Source: JAWLCQ01 sp041687095 (GTDB lineage: Bacteria; Planctomycetota; Phycisphaerae; SM23-33). Taken from it: a stretch of DNA of 13,836 nt. Below the pieces are notes generated by a model, which was not told the origin of the DNA, searched no databases, and saw nothing but the letters and a program-made list of their open reading frames with translations. Positions 13,744 through 13,836 of the stretch are shown here, piece after piece; positions within the stretch are counted from its first letter, which is position 1, and the number at the start of each line of letters is the position of its first letter. Location: positions 1 through 13,836 of the forward strand of contig JAWLCQ010000134.1 in assembly GCA_041687095.1 (NCBI GenBank). The letters are read 5' to 3'. The position numbers and the translations under genes are program-made.

Positions 13744-13836
13744 TGTCTCAATAGAAGTGTCAGGGGTTTACGTCTCAATAGAACTGTCACCCCCCGGGCT
13801 CGTCAAGGGGGCGGAGCGGAGGGAGGACGAGCGCAG
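13744..13836. mobile_element. Likely insertion-sequence end, running off the right edge
   Basis: Two 18-nt direct repeats, GTCTCAATAGAAGTGTCA (13745-13762) and GTCTCAATAGAACTGTCA (13772-13789), differ at one position and are spaced 27 bp start to start. Tandem copies near an end, with a TG start and CA end, resemble the multiple transposase-binding repeats at the ends of IS21- or IS481-type elements. No transposase lies to the left, so the element would extend beyond 13836, or this is a leftover end. An inverted repeat GCTCGTC/GACGAGC (13798-13832) follows. The family is not certain. Confidence 0.45.

Noticed and set aside
13745..13789. Possible CRISPR repeats
   Set aside because: Only two 18-nt copies with a 9-nt gap and no cas genes; an insertion-sequence end is more likely.

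Overview
The window is GC-rich bacterial chromosome, mostly ordinary housekeeping and accessory genes with short, repeat-rich gaps. Gene content, the repeated palindromes, the patchy use of Shine-Dalgarno sites and the protein styles (long HNH protein, two-CxxC prepilin peptidase, Rho without its N-terminal helical domain) suggest a Planctomycetota member, possibly Phycisphaerae-like. This placement is inference; there is no rRNA or other marker here to prove it.

Layout. Positions 1-321: start of an IS630-type transposase running off the left edge, then a gap with hairpins. 322-2109 (-): B12-binding radical SAM protein. 2376-4012 (+): prepilin peptidase followed closely by a LapA-like two-helix membrane protein. 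4013-4282: gap with tandem and two-armed palindromic repeats, then a promoter. 4283-4951 (+): OmpA-like peptidoglycan-binding lipoprotein. 5057-6514 (+): hisH and hisA. 6511-7821 (+): rho, with two candidate promoters, an operator-like palindrome and a hairpin-rich leader. 8222-8857 (+): HNH endonuclease-family protein, bracketed by two copies of a long hairpin repeat. 9095-11304 (-): two-gene unit encoding a PQ-loop/SemiSWEET-like membrane protein and a GH20 hexosaminidase-family enzyme. 11631-13324 (+): small membrane protein with a SHOCT-like tail, overlapping clpX by an ATGA junction; a textbook terminator follows. 13437-13652 (-): solitary Phd/YefM-type antitoxin. 13744-13836: tandem 18-mers that look like an insertion-sequence end running off the right edge.

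How the genes relate. hisH and hisA act in consecutive histidine steps, but hisF is not adjacent. The GH20 enzyme and PQ-loop protein probably work together on amino-sugar glycosides. ClpX and its upstream membrane protein are translationally coupled. The remaining genes look independent.

Most notable points: (i) a ~68-nt hairpin repeat family, three copies sharing arm sequence and 26-28-nt loops, two of them flanking the HNH gene; (ii) a 75-nt two-armed palindromic element before ompA; (iii) two genes whose TACAAT box lies 6-7 nt before the ATG, suggesting leaderless transcripts; (iv) a near-perfect operator-like palindrome inside the gene before clpX; (v) the structured rho leader. I found no CRISPR array, tRNA, rRNA or clear defence island, and no convincing wholly new multi-gene system.
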